From assembly GCF_021390545.1 (NCBI RefSeq), contig NZ_JAJUWR010000005.1, positions 180,496 to 244,495 on the forward strand: a stretch of DNA of 64,000 nt, written 5' to 3'. Positions 1-8,327 of the stretch are shown one piece after another. The stretch is from Algoriphagus sp. AGSA1 (lineage in GTDB: Bacteria > Bacteroidota > Bacteroidia > Cytophagales > Cyclobacteriaceae). The number at the start of each line of letters is the position of its first letter. Position 1 is the first letter of the stretch. Position numbers and translations under genes: made by a program. Under the pieces are notes generated by a model, which saw only the letters and a program-made list of their open reading frames with translations, did no database searches and was not told the DNA's origin.

Positions 1-248
1 CGGATACAATCTGCCAATTCAGTAGGTACAGCGTGTTTGGTGCATTTTGTTTTCAATACATCGCGGATGGCCTGTTCAAGATGGTAATGTTCGAAACATG
101 GCTGGCATTTGGCGAGTTTTTCCTTCAGCACTTCTTTGCCCGAATCCTTCAGGTCTCCGTCCAATATGCTTTCCAGCAACTGGAAGCATTTGCTCTCGTC
201 ACTGCATTGCTTCTTTCGCTCACCGGATGGGTTGTCATTCATTTCCAT
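1..248 (-). CDS. RsrA-like anti-sigma factor (3' end outside window)
   Basis: Partial gene; about 82 codons are visible from the ATG at 248 and the frame is open at the window edge. It starts 16 bp after the ECF sigma gene stops, so the two are probably one operon. The layout is that of mycothiol-type RsrA anti-sigma factors: an N-terminal Cys (C21), an amphipathic stretch, CQPC (C48, C51), then HLEQAIRDVLK and a further Cys (C69). RsrA binds its sigma factor when reduced and releases it when disulfide-bonded. Odd point: the zinc-ligand His normally four residues before the first CxxC Cys is Lys44; His54 and His56 lie just after the motif. A second possible start is Met3. Role inferred from layout and neighbour. 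Confidence 0.75.
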   Translation of the reverse strand, partial: MEMNDNPSGERKKQCSDESKCFQLLESILDGDLKDSGKEVLKEKLAKCQPCFEHYHLEQAIRDVLKTKCTKHAVPTELADCI

Positions 249-264
249 GGGTAATATTCGTTAG

Positions 265-861
265 TTATTCCTCCTCTTCGTCCGTATTGTATCCCATATT
301 CTGGGCATATCCTTGAAGCTTCTCCTTCAACAGATTCCTTGCGCGGTGCAATCTTGATCGCACGGTACCTATGGGAATGTCCAGGATTTTGGCCATTTCC
401 TCGTAAGTAAACCCTTCCAGATCACACAGGATGATCACAGTCCTGAAATCCACCGCCAAGCTATTAAGCGCGTTGGAAATCTCATCTCCGAGCATATCCT
501 TGACAGATTCCGCCCTGAGATCGCTAGTACTTTGGTACTGAACGTCATCCGAGTTGTAATAAGTTTCAACTTCCTGATAATCTACCTTCGTAGGCTGCTT
601 GGATTTCTTCCTGTACTCATTGATAAAGCTGTTTTTCAGAATCCTGAAAAGCCAAGCTTTGGCATTAGTGCCCTGCTCAAATGAGTTGATAAACCGATAG
701 GCCTTCAGGTAAGTATCCTGTACGAGGTCCTTGGCATCATCTTCATCGAAGGTGAGCCTATAGCCAAAATTGTACATTGAGTCTATGTGTGGCATAAACT
801 CTCCATCGAAGATGGCATTTTTCTCTTCCTGAGAATATTTTCTGCGCTGAACTTCCGACAT
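265..861 (-). CDS. ECF RNA polymerase sigma factor, SigR/SigH-like
   Basis: Protein of about 198 residues with sigma region 2 (AKDLVQDTYLKAYRFINSF), the following AWLFRILKNSFINEYRKK segment, and sigma region 4 with its helix-turn-helix (GFTYEEMAKILDIPIGTVRS). The linker and the downstream RsrA-type partner resemble actinobacterial SigR/SigH, which answers thiol-oxidative stress; that role is inferred. I chose the ATG at 861 (MSEVQRRKYS) because the preceding residues MLLLGL of a longer form starting at 879 look unlike a sigma N-terminus. The gene is divergent from the acyltransferase, sharing a gap of about 120 bp. The acidic C-terminus (DEEEE) is not unusual in this group. Confidence 0.9.
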   Translation of the reverse strand: MSEVQRRKYSQEEKNAIFDGEFMPHIDSMYNFGYRLTFDEDDAKDLVQDTYLKAYRFINSFEQGTNAKAWLFRILKNSFINEYRKKSKQPTKVDYQEVETYYNSDDVQYQSTSDLRAESVKDMLGDEISNALNSLAVDFRTVIILCDLEGFTYEEMAKILDIPIGTVRSRLHRARNLLKEKLQGYAQNMGYNTDEEEE

Positions 862-985
862 AAGTCCCAAAAGTAACAATTGGGTGAAATTATAACTAGG
901 AATTGGGAAGAATTCAGGCGATTTCGTTTATTTTGTTCCAAGGTTTGGCTCTCTTCAGCCACAGATTTCCCAGCGATATACCGTT

Positions 986-1825
986 ATGTTTTTCTTTAGA
1001 CTGCTTTCCAGGCTTCCCTTACCTGTTTTATACTTGTTTTCAGATGTGCTTTATCTCATAGCCCGGTATGTGATCAGCTATCGCAAAAAAGTGATCGATG
1101 AGAACCTGAAATATGCGTTCCCTGAGAAAACTCCGACGGAAAGAAAAAAAATAAGAAATAAATTCTACAGGAATTTTACTGATGCTTTCTTTGCGGAAAC
1201 CATCAAAATGCTGACAATTTCTGAGAATGAACTCCGCCAAAGATTTCACGTGGTCAACCAAGAACTGGTAGATGCACCGATAAAATCCGGAACAAGCTCG
1301 CTGATGATGGCTGGACATATCTTTAACTGGGAAATGGCCATTCTGGGAGTAGCGCTAAATACTGAAGTCACTGCTGAGACCGTTTATCTAAAACTCAACA
1401 ATCCCTTCTTTAACCAGCTAATGTTAAAAATCCGGACACATTTTGGCGGAATAATGACAGAAAAGAGGGAATTTCGCCGGAGTATGATTACTATGCGGAG
1501 CAAACCTAGAATCGTGCATCTTGCAGCGGATCAACGCCCACCCGTCTCAGACAGCAGATATACCCGCGGTTTTATGAACCGACCGGCGCTTTTCTTTGAA
1601 GGCGGGGAGTTTATGGCAAAGAAAATGGGACTTCCCGTCTTCTATGGGCAGATTACGAAAGTAAAGCGGGGACATTATCGTTTTGTATTCACCGAACTGG
1701 CAAGACCGCCCTATACAGATCATCCAGCTCATAGTATTACGGATGAATTTTGCCGCAGGCTGGAAGAAAACATCCGCAGGCAACCGGACCTTTACCTGTG
1801 GAGCCACAAACGGTGGAAGGTTTAA
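986..1825 (+). CDS. Lysophospholipid / lipid A acyltransferase (LpxL/HtrB family)
   Basis: A 279-residue inner-membrane acyltransferase. The N-terminus is hydrophobic (FRLLSRLPLPVLYLFSDVLY), as in LpxL/HtrB proteins, which add secondary acyl chains to lipid A on the inner leaflet. The catalytic HX4E motif is present as GHIFNWE (His111, Glu116). DQRPP and a later FFEGGEFMAKK segment match the conserved acceptor region of the family. Start ATG at 986. Stand-alone gene; downstream lies a short repeat-bearing gap and then uvrD. The exact acyl donor and acceptor cannot be read from sequence. An ornithine- or aminolipid acyltransferase is the main alternative. Confidence 0.88.
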   Translation: MFFFRLLSRLPLPVLYLFSDVLYLIARYVISYRKKVIDENLKYAFPEKTPTERKKIRNKFYRNFTDAFFAETIKMLTISENELRQRFHVVNQELVDAPIKSGTSSLMMAGHIFNWEMAILGVALNTEVTAETVYLKLNNPFFNQLMLKIRTHFGGIMTEKREFRRSMITMRSKPRIVHLAADQRPPVSDSRYTRGFMNRPALFFEGGEFMAKKMGLPVFYGQITKVKRGHYRFVFTELARPPYTDHPAHSITDEFCRRLEENIRRQPDLYLWSHKRWKV

Positions 1826-1928
1826 GTCTTTAAGAATTGAAATATTAGAAGATTGAAAAATTTTCCATCTCCATTCTCAATTCTATCGTAGAAACCTGAT
1901 TTCTAAACCTTATTATTTGAGTCATGAC

Positions 1929-2000
1929 ACTACATCTTCTTGGCTCTTGAATCTTAAATCTTGATACTAGCTACTTGATACTCAATCTTGATACTTGTGT
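1929..2000. repeat. TTGATACT low-complexity repeats
   Basis: Three exact copies of TTGATACT begin at 1961, 1975 and 1988 (spacing 14 and 13), next to CTTGGCTCTTGA at about 1939. They fill most of the gap between the acyltransferase and uvrD. A related string with TCTTGATTC and TTGGCTCT recurs at 62668-62699, so this is a dispersed simple repeat rather than a local accident. No function is claimed. Confidence 0.6.
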
Positions 2001-2022
2001 CTAGCATCCAGCTTCTAAAAAA

Positions 2023-4290
2023 ATGGATTACCTCGATAGTTTAAACCCAGAGCAGCGATTGGCTGTAGAGCATACAGACGGGCCGGTGATGATCATCGCA
2101 GGTGCCGGATCTGGCAAAACCCGTGTGCTCACCTACCGAATCGCCCACCTTATCTATGGCAAAGGTGTAGATGCCTTCAATATTCTCTCCCTGACCTTTA
2201 CCAATAAAGCGGCCGCAGAAATGCGCCACCGGATAGAATCACTGGCGGGACTGGAGGCCAGGAACACCTGGATGGGGACTTTTCACTCCGTTTTTGCTAA
2301 AATACTGAGGGTAGAAGCTCCCAAAATCGGCTACCCTTCCAATTTCACCATCTATGATTCGGATGATTCCAAATCACTGATCCGAACGATTGTGAAAGAG
2401 ATGCGCCTGGACGACAAGGTTTATAAGCCCAATGCGGTTCTCTCGAGGATTTCGGGCGCCAAAAACCGCCTGATTTCCTGGCGTGTGTATCAGGATGACC
2501 CTTTTGTAAAAGCAGATGATGAGGCGGCCATGAAACCCAAAATGGGAGAGATCTACCAGCGCTATCAGGACAGGCTATTCAAGGCCGGGGCCATGGATTT
2601 TGATGACTTGCTTTTCAATACAAATATCCTGTTCCGGGATCATCTCGATGTGCTGAATAAATACCAACAGCGCTTCAGATACGTGATGGTGGATGAGTTT
2701 CAGGATACGAACCTATCCCAGTACCTAATTACAAAAAAACTGGCAGCCGTACACCAGAATATCTGCGTGGTAGGTGATGATGCACAGAGTATCTATGCCT
2801 TCCGGGGCGCGGACATCCAGAACATCCTGAATTTCGAGAAGGATTATCCTGATCTGTTCGTGGTCAAACTGGAACAAAATTACCGCTCCACCAAAACTAT
2901 TGTAAACGCTGCCAATTCCATCATCGACAAGAACAAAGCACAACTCAAGAAAAATGTATGGACCTCCAATGGTGAAGGGGACCTGATAGAACTGGTCAAA
3001 GCAAGCTCCGATAGCGAGGAAGGAAAAATAGTGGCCTCCACTATATTCGAAGAGAAAAACACCAAAAAACTCAGCAACAGTGACTTTGCCATTCTATACA
3101 GAACCAACTCCCAATCCCGAGCGATAGAGGAAGCACTCCGCAAACTGAACCTGACCTATAAAATCGTCGGTGGGCTTTCATTCTACCAGAGAAAAGAAAT
3201 CAAAGATCTGATGGCATATATGCGCTTCACCGTGAATCCTATGGATGAAGAGGCATTCAAACGAATCGTGAATTACCCGAAACGTGGCATAGGTGATACT
3301 TCTGTGGATAAGATATTAGTGGCGGCATTTGACCATGACATGCCCCTGTGGGATGTGGTGCAGAATGCACACAGCTTCATCGGAGGCAGGGCAGCAAGTC
3401 AGCTGGATGACTTCGCCACGATGATCAAAGCCTTTAAGATTGAGGTAGAACGGAAAGATGCCTTCGAGGCAGCCAGTAGCATAGCCAAGCAAAGTGGGCT
3501 CCTGCGCGAGCTGTACGAAGACAAGACCATAGAAGGACTCAACCGCTATGAGAACGTGCAGGAACTTCTGAATGCCATCAAGGAATATGTGGACAACGAA
3601 GAAAATGAAGATAAAAGCCTAGGGGCATTTCTACAGGAAATAGCGCTGCTCACGGACAATGACAGGGACAAAGACACCACTGATGCCATTACACTGATGA
3701 CCATACACTCCTCAAAGGGTCTTGAGTTCAGGCAGGTCTTTGTCGTGGGAATGGAAGAGGATCTGTTTCCTTCCCAGATGATGATGCAGAGTCGGGAGGA
3801 TTTGGAGGAAGAACGAAGGCTGTTTTATGTGGCCACCACACGGGCAATGGAGAAACTCTATTTCACCTATGCACTTACCCGCTATAGATTTGGCAGATTG
3901 TTAAACTGCGAGCCAAGTAGATTCCTGGAGGAAGTATCCCCGGATTGCATTAAGGTTAGCAAAAAGGTATCTTCGAAAGAAATGTCCGGAGCTTTCCGTA
4001 GAGAAGGGTTACCGGGGACAACTGAGTCATCTGGATACATTGGCATCAAGAAAAAACCTGAAACCCGGATGCCTACAGCGATGAAAGTACATACGCCCAG
4101 CCCTGATTTCAAACCATCCAACACCAACCACCTGCAGGTGGAACAGCTGGTAGAACATCCAAAGTTTGGTTTTGGCAAGGTTCAAAAAATTGAAACAGAG
4201 GGAATTAATCGAAAAGCAACGATTCACTTCGAGCATTTTGGTGAGAAAACATTATTACTTAGCTTTGCGAAGCTCAGGATTATAGACTAA
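2023..4290 (+). CDS. uvrD: UvrD/PcrA-type SF1A DNA helicase
   Basis: A 755-residue 3'-5' DNA helicase of the UvrD/Rep/PcrA family acting in nucleotide excision repair and replication-conflict resolution. Motif I (AGAGSGKT, Lys32), motif II (DEFQDTN, from Asp224), the QNYRST segment, TIHSSKGLEF and VATTRA are all present, so both RecA-like cores look intact. The last 50 residues hold VEHPKFGFGKV, the pattern of the PcrA/UvrD C-terminal Tudor-like tail that contacts RNA polymerase; that binding role is known for the family and inferred here. Length is usual. Start ATG at 2023 is followed by the expected LNPEQRLAV. Choice between UvrD and PcrA as a name is arbitrary in Bacteroidota. Confidence 0.95.
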   Translation: MDYLDSLNPEQRLAVEHTDGPVMIIAGAGSGKTRVLTYRIAHLIYGKGVDAFNILSLTFTNKAAAEMRHRIESLAGLEARNTWMGTFHSVFAKILRVEAPKIGYPSNFTIYDSDDSKSLIRTIVKEMRLDDKVYKPNAVLSRISGAKNRLISWRVYQDDPFVKADDEAAMKPKMGEIYQRYQDRLFKAGAMDFDDLLFNTNILFRDHLDVLNKYQQRFRYVMVDEFQDTNLSQYLITKKLAAVHQNICVVGDDAQSIYAFRGADIQNILNFEKDYPDLFVVKLEQNYRSTKTIVNAANSIIDKNKAQLKKNVWTSNGEGDLIELVKASSDSEEGKIVASTIFEEKNTKKLSNSDFAILYRTNSQSRAIEEALRKLNLTYKIVGGLSFYQRKEIKDLMAYMRFTVNPMDEEAFKRIVNYPKRGIGDTSVDKILVAAFDHDMPLWDVVQNAHSFIGGRAASQLDDFATMIKAFKIEVERKDAFEAASSIAKQSGLLRELYEDKTIEGLNRYENVQELLNAIKEYVDNEENEDKSLGAFLQEIALLTDNDRDKDTTDAITLMTIHSSKGLEFRQVFVVGMEEDLFPSQMMMQSREDLEEERRLFYVATTRAMEKLYFTYALTRYRFGRLLNCEPSRFLEEVSPDCIKVSKKVSSKEMSGAFRREGLPGTTESSGYIGIKKKPETRMPTAMKVHTPSPDFKPSNTNHLQVEQLVEHPKFGFGKVQKIETEGINRKATIHFEHFGEKTLLLSFAKLRIID

Positions 4291-4356
4291 GCACTTGCTC
4301 CCCTGCCTTTTGGTAATTTTTTCATTACCTTGATTAGCGCAAAATAGGGAGGCATT

Positions 4357-5025
4357 ATGGAGCACATTGAACCAGACAAACAAAAAATCATTTTGAAAGA
4401 ATACGGCAAAAACATTCAACGCCTCGTTGATCATATCACGGCGATTGAAGATCGTGATAAGCGTACCCAAAGTGCTTTCACAGCAATAGAAATCATCAAG
4501 CAACTGAATCCTTCTCTGAAACAGGAGAATGATCAGAAACTCTGGGACGACCTGTATATCATGTCTGATTTCAAACTGGATGTGGACGCACCGTTTCCTA
4601 TGCCAGAGAAAGAACTGTTAGGCAAAAAACCCCAACCCATCGGCTACCCTACCAGTGAGATCAAATTCAAGCACTATGGCAGAAACATAGAGAAACTCAT
4701 CGAAGTCGCTATCAAACTGGAGGACGACGAAGAGCAAGAGGCTGCCATCATTTTCATCGGACAATTGATGCGAAGCTTCCACTCTACCTGGAACAGGGAA
4801 AATTTTGATGACGCCATAATTCTGGATGACATCAAGACGTTATCTAAAGGAAAACTGCACATAGATCTGGAGAAGGTAAAAGAAAACGGGCTGTTTGAAT
4901 CAAATACTCGCCGGGATTTCAAGCCCCCACTTCAGGAAGAACGCAGCAATTCTAAAAACAAGCGATCCAATCACAGCAACAAACGTCGCCCAAATAACGG
5001 ACACAACAAAAAACGTAGAAATTAA
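4357..5025 (+). CDS. DUF4290 protein
   Basis: A 222-residue soluble protein with no signal peptide or membrane segment. Its body (EYGKNIQRLVDHI, then YGRNIEKLIEVA after an internal linker) matches the Bacteroidota-restricted DUF4290 family; the two similar helical pieces near residues 10-20 and 107-120 look like an internal repeat. The last 30 residues are strongly basic and asparagine-rich (SKNKRSNHSNKRR), a likely nucleic-acid or polyanion tail. The stop codon TAA shares one base with the murA ATG, so the two are probably translationally coupled. Molecular function unknown; the pairing hints at a cell-envelope role, which is inference only. Confidence 0.85.
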   Translation: MEHIEPDKQKIILKEYGKNIQRLVDHITAIEDRDKRTQSAFTAIEIIKQLNPSLKQENDQKLWDDLYIMSDFKLDVDAPFPMPEKELLGKKPQPIGYPTSEIKFKHYGRNIEKLIEVAIKLEDDEEQEAAIIFIGQLMRSFHSTWNRENFDDAIILDDIKTLSKGKLHIDLEKVKENGLFESNTRRDFKPPLQEERSNSKNKRSNHSNKRRPNNGHNKKRRN

Positions 5026-6329
5026 TGGGTTCATTCCGTGTCAATGGTGGAATCAAGCTTAAAGGCGAGATTATTCCCCAGGGAGCAAAAAACGAAGCAC
5101 TACAGATTCTTTGCGCAGTTCTCCTTACTCCGGAGAAAGTCACTATAGATAAAATCCCCAACATAGTAGATGTCAATAAGCTCATTGAGCTATTGAGCGA
5201 TATGGGTGTGAAAGTCACCAGGCAAGGCCCCGAAACTTATTCTTTCCAAGCAGATGAGATCAATCTTGAGTATATGGAAACTCAGGATTATCTTAGAAAA
5301 GCATCAGCTCTGAGAGGCTCTGTAATGTTACTGGGGCCCCTTTTGGCAAGGTTTGGCAAGGGCAAACTATCCAAGCCAGGTGGGGATAAAATCGGGCGTA
5401 GGAGAATGGACACCCACTTTACAGGTTTTCAGAAGCTGGGTGCCAAATTCAACTACGATTCGGAAAACGAGATCTTCCACATCGATGGGCAAAATCTCAA
5501 AGGCAGCTACATGCTCCTTGACGAAGCTTCTGTGACAGGTACCGCGAATATCGTAATGGCCGCCAGTATGGCAGAAGGCACCACCACTATTTACAATGCG
5601 GCCTGTGAGCCTTACCTGCAGCAGCTTTGTGACATGCTTAATCGTATGGGAGCCAAAATCTCAGGAGTAGGATCAAACCTGCTTACGATTGAAGGCGTTG
5701 CTAAGCTGGGAGGAACTTCCCACAAAATGCTCCCCGACATGATAGAGATCGGTTCCTTTATTGGTCTCGCTGCCATGACCCAATCTGAGATAACGATCAA
5801 AGACTGTCAAATACCACGACTTGGTATCATCCCCGATACTTTTAGAAGAATGGGTATCAAGCTGGAATTCCGAGGTGATGACATCCATGTCCCTGCTCAG
5901 AAATATTATGAAATAGAGACTTTTATAGATGGATCCATACTTACCGTAGCCGATGCTATCTGGCCAGGTTTCACCCCTGATTTGCTAAGCATTGTCTTGG
6001 TGACAGCCACGCAGGCCAAAGGCACTGTGCTGGTGCATCAGAAGATGTTTGAGTCACGCCTCTTCTTTGTGGATAAACTGATCGATATGGGAGCGCAGAT
6101 TATTCTGTGCGATCCACATAGAGCTACTGTAATCGGCCTGGACAGGAAAACTGAACTTCGGGGCATCCGGATGACCTCACCGGATATCCGTGCCGGAGTA
6201 GCCTTGCTGATCGCCGCGCTTTCTGCCAAAGGCACCTCTATCATCGATAATATAGAACAGATTGACCGTGGTTATCAGAATATTGATGAGAGGCTGAAAG
6301 CACTGGGAGCAGACATAGAGAGAATTTAG
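5025..6329 (+). CDS. murA: UDP-N-acetylglucosamine 1-carboxyvinyltransferase MurA, Asp variant
   Basis: A 434-residue cytoplasmic enzyme that transfers enolpyruvate from PEP to UDP-GlcNAc, the first committed step of peptidoglycan synthesis. The N-terminal GAKNEALQIL carries the PEP-binding Lys; LGPLLARFG, THFTGFQKLGAK and the C-terminal SPDIRAGVALLIAALSAKG are typical. The loop that holds Cys115 in E. coli reads PGGDKIG, with Asp121 at the catalytic Cys position. Natural Cys-to-Asp MurA proteins keep activity and resist fosfomycin, which alkylates that Cys. Start ATG at 5025 overlaps the DUF4290 stop by one base. A clear intrinsic terminator follows at 6351. Confidence 0.96.
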   Translation: MGSFRVNGGIKLKGEIIPQGAKNEALQILCAVLLTPEKVTIDKIPNIVDVNKLIELLSDMGVKVTRQGPETYSFQADEINLEYMETQDYLRKASALRGSVMLLGPLLARFGKGKLSKPGGDKIGRRRMDTHFTGFQKLGAKFNYDSENEIFHIDGQNLKGSYMLLDEASVTGTANIVMAASMAEGTTTIYNAACEPYLQQLCDMLNRMGAKISGVGSNLLTIEGVAKLGGTSHKMLPDMIEIGSFIGLAAMTQSEITIKDCQIPRLGIIPDTFRRMGIKLEFRGDDIHVPAQKYYEIETFIDGSILTVADAIWPGFTPDLLSIVLVTATQAKGTVLVHQKMFESRLFFVDKLIDMGAQIILCDPHRATVIGLDRKTELRGIRMTSPDIRAGVALLIAALSAKGTSIIDNIEQIDRGYQNIDERLKALGADIERI

Positions 6330-6350
6330 AGTGACATTAGTTACTTCTTA

Positions 6351-6385
6351 AAAGAGAGCTTTGATTTCAGGGCTCTCTTTTTTTT
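6351..6385 (+). terminator. Intrinsic terminator after murA
   Basis: Stem AAAGAGAGC (6351-6359) pairs with GCTCTCTTT (6372-6380) across a 12-base loop and runs straight into further T residues to 6385. It ends the DUF4290-murA transcript. Confidence 0.88.
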
Positions 6386-6605
6386 GAGGTTATTGTGATT
6401 ACTTGTATAAAAAAACAGTGCCCTGGATAAAAATCTTGATTTCTTGCCATTCCTGACATAGTCTCCAATAAATCAGACAGATATAAAACCAGAAGCCAGA
6501 CCCCTTTTTACTTATATTTACAATAAATATCCCTACAATATTTTTTCGCTTCTTTCCTTCTCATAATTTTTGGTAAATTCTGGCTCAATTAGCCAAAAAA
6601 CCTAT

Positions 6606-8324
6606 ATGTCAAAGAAAAAACTTCGCAGTCAAGATTGGTACGGGCGCACCGGAAAGGATGGAATCATCTATCGTTCTTGGATGAAAAACCAGGGTTTTCC
6701 GCACCACTTGTTTGAAGGTGATAAACCTGTAATCGGAATCTGTAACACCTGGTCCGAGCTTACTCCTTGTAATGCGCATTTTAGAGATCTCGCCGAAGCG
6801 TTAAAACGCGGCATCTGGGAAGCAGGCGGTTTTCCACTTGAGTTCCCCGTGATGTCTTTAGGCGAATGTTCGGTTAAGCCCACAGCGATGCTTTTCCGAA
6901 ATCTGGCCAGTATGGACGTGGAAGAAAGTATCCGGGCAAACCCTATGGATGGGGTAGTCCTTATGTGCGGATGTGACAAAACCACCCCCTCGTTGGTCAT
7001 GGGAGCTGCCTCTGTGGATATCCCTTCGATAGTTCTTTCAGGTGGCCCAATGTTAGTAGGACGCTATAAAGGAAAAAAAATCGGCACCTCAGATATCTGG
7101 CGATTTGCAGAAGAATTCAAACTTGGGAACATGACCCAAGACGATATGATAGAGGCTGAAGCAGCCATGTCCCGCTCCGTGGGACATTGCGCACCTATGG
7201 GCACGGCATCTACTATGGCTGCCATGGTCGAGTCACTTGGTCTTTCCCTACCAGATAACGCCACCATCCCAGCAGCTGATTCCAGACGTAAAGTTCTGGC
7301 CCATATGACAGGTATGCGAATCGTGGAAATGGTGAACGAAGACCTGAAAATGAGCAAAATCCTGACTCGTAAAGCATTTGAAAACTCCATTATGGTCAAT
7401 GCTGCGTTAGGAGGGTCAACTAACTTCATCCTTCACCTCACTGCTATCGCCAAAAGAATCGGGGTAGAGGTTGACTTGACGGATTTTGATAAATTCTCTT
7501 CCAAGATTCCGCTGATTGCCAACGTGCAGCCATCTGGCGAGCATTGGGTAGAAGACCTCTTTTATGCAGGTGGCCTGCCTGCGGTAATGAAGGAAATAGA
7601 AAAATACTTACATGCCGATGCGATCACAGCAAACGGTAAACCTATTGTAGAAAACTTCAAAAAAGCTCAGTGTTACGACAGAAATCTTATCGGCACCTTT
7701 GAAAAACCCATTAAACCCAATTCAGGAATCGCTGTGCTGAAAGGCAATCTCTGCCCGAATGGTGCTGTTATCAAACCTTCTGCCGCTTCGCCGCATCTAT
7801 TGATCCATACTGGAAAAGCTGTTGTTTTTGAAGATATAGATGATTACAAAGCCCGAATAGATTCCCCGGAGTTGGAAATTGACGAAAACTCCGTCATGGT
7901 CATGAAAAACGTGGGGCCGAAAGGTTATCCCGGAATGCCTGAAGTAGGTAATATGGGCTTACCCCAAAAACTTCTCGCCAAAGGGGTCAAGGATATGGTC
8001 AGAATATCTGATGGCAGAATGAGTGGAACTGGATACGGAACAGTGGTACTACATGTATCTCCAGAATCCGCCATCGGAGGACCTCTTGCTTTTGTCAAGA
8101 CAGGAGATCTGATAGAGCTCAATGTCCCTGAAAGAACGTTGAACCTCAAAATCTCTGAGGAAGAATTTGAAAATAGAAGAGCTACTTTCAACCCTCTGAG
8201 TCTGCCTTATGAGAGAGGTTATGTCAATCTCTTTCTTGACAAGGTAAACCAAGCACACGAAGGGGTGGATTTCGACTTTCTACAGGGTAGTTCTGGATCA
8301 GAAGTAAAGCGGGATTCGCATTGA
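6606..8324 (+). CDS. Sugar-acid dehydratase of the IlvD/Edd family (L-arabinonate dehydratase-like)
   Basis: About 572 residues from the ATG at 6606; a longer form would need a TTG at 6570 and adds an unconserved SISQKTY stretch. The Fe-S ligand cysteines are in CNTWSELTPCN, MCGCDKTTPS and GHCAPMGTAS, as in the whole family. KLRSQDWYGR at the start, GGPMLVGRYKGKK and the ending DFLQGSSGSEVKRDSH follow the sugar-acid dehydratase branch (L-arabinonate, D-xylonate, L-fuconate types), not branched-chain amino-acid IlvD. The enzyme would convert an aldonate to its 2-keto-3-deoxy form. It lies three bases before an SDR gene, fitting a non-phosphorylative sugar-oxidation step. Exact substrate unknown. 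Confidence 0.88.
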   Translation: MSKKKLRSQDWYGRTGKDGIIYRSWMKNQGFPHHLFEGDKPVIGICNTWSELTPCNAHFRDLAEALKRGIWEAGGFPLEFPVMSLGECSVKPTAMLFRNLASMDVEESIRANPMDGVVLMCGCDKTTPSLVMGAASVDIPSIVLSGGPMLVGRYKGKKIGTSDIWRFAEEFKLGNMTQDDMIEAEAAMSRSVGHCAPMGTASTMAAMVESLGLSLPDNATIPAADSRRKVLAHMTGMRIVEMVNEDLKMSKILTRKAFENSIMVNAALGGSTNFILHLTAIAKRIGVEVDLTDFDKFSSKIPLIANVQPSGEHWVEDLFYAGGLPAVMKEIEKYLHADAITANGKPIVENFKKAQCYDRNLIGTFEKPIKPNSGIAVLKGNLCPNGAVIKPSAASPHLLIHTGKAVVFEDIDDYKARIDSPELEIDENSVMVMKNVGPKGYPGMPEVGNMGLPQKLLAKGVKDMVRISDGRMSGTGYGTVVLHVSPESAIGGPLAFVKTGDLIELNVPERTLNLKISEEEFENRRATFNPLSLPYERGYVNLFLDKVNQAHEGVDFDFLQGSSGSEVKRDSH

Positions 8325-8327
8325 TAC

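Noticed and set aside
6570..6605. TTG start for the sugar-acid dehydratase
   Set aside because: The ATG at 6606 gives the conserved KLRSQDWYG start at the usual distance.
6606..8324. Biosynthetic IlvD of the branched-chain pathway
   Set aside because: N- and C-terminal motifs follow the sugar-acid branch, and no ilvB, ilvC or leu genes are near.
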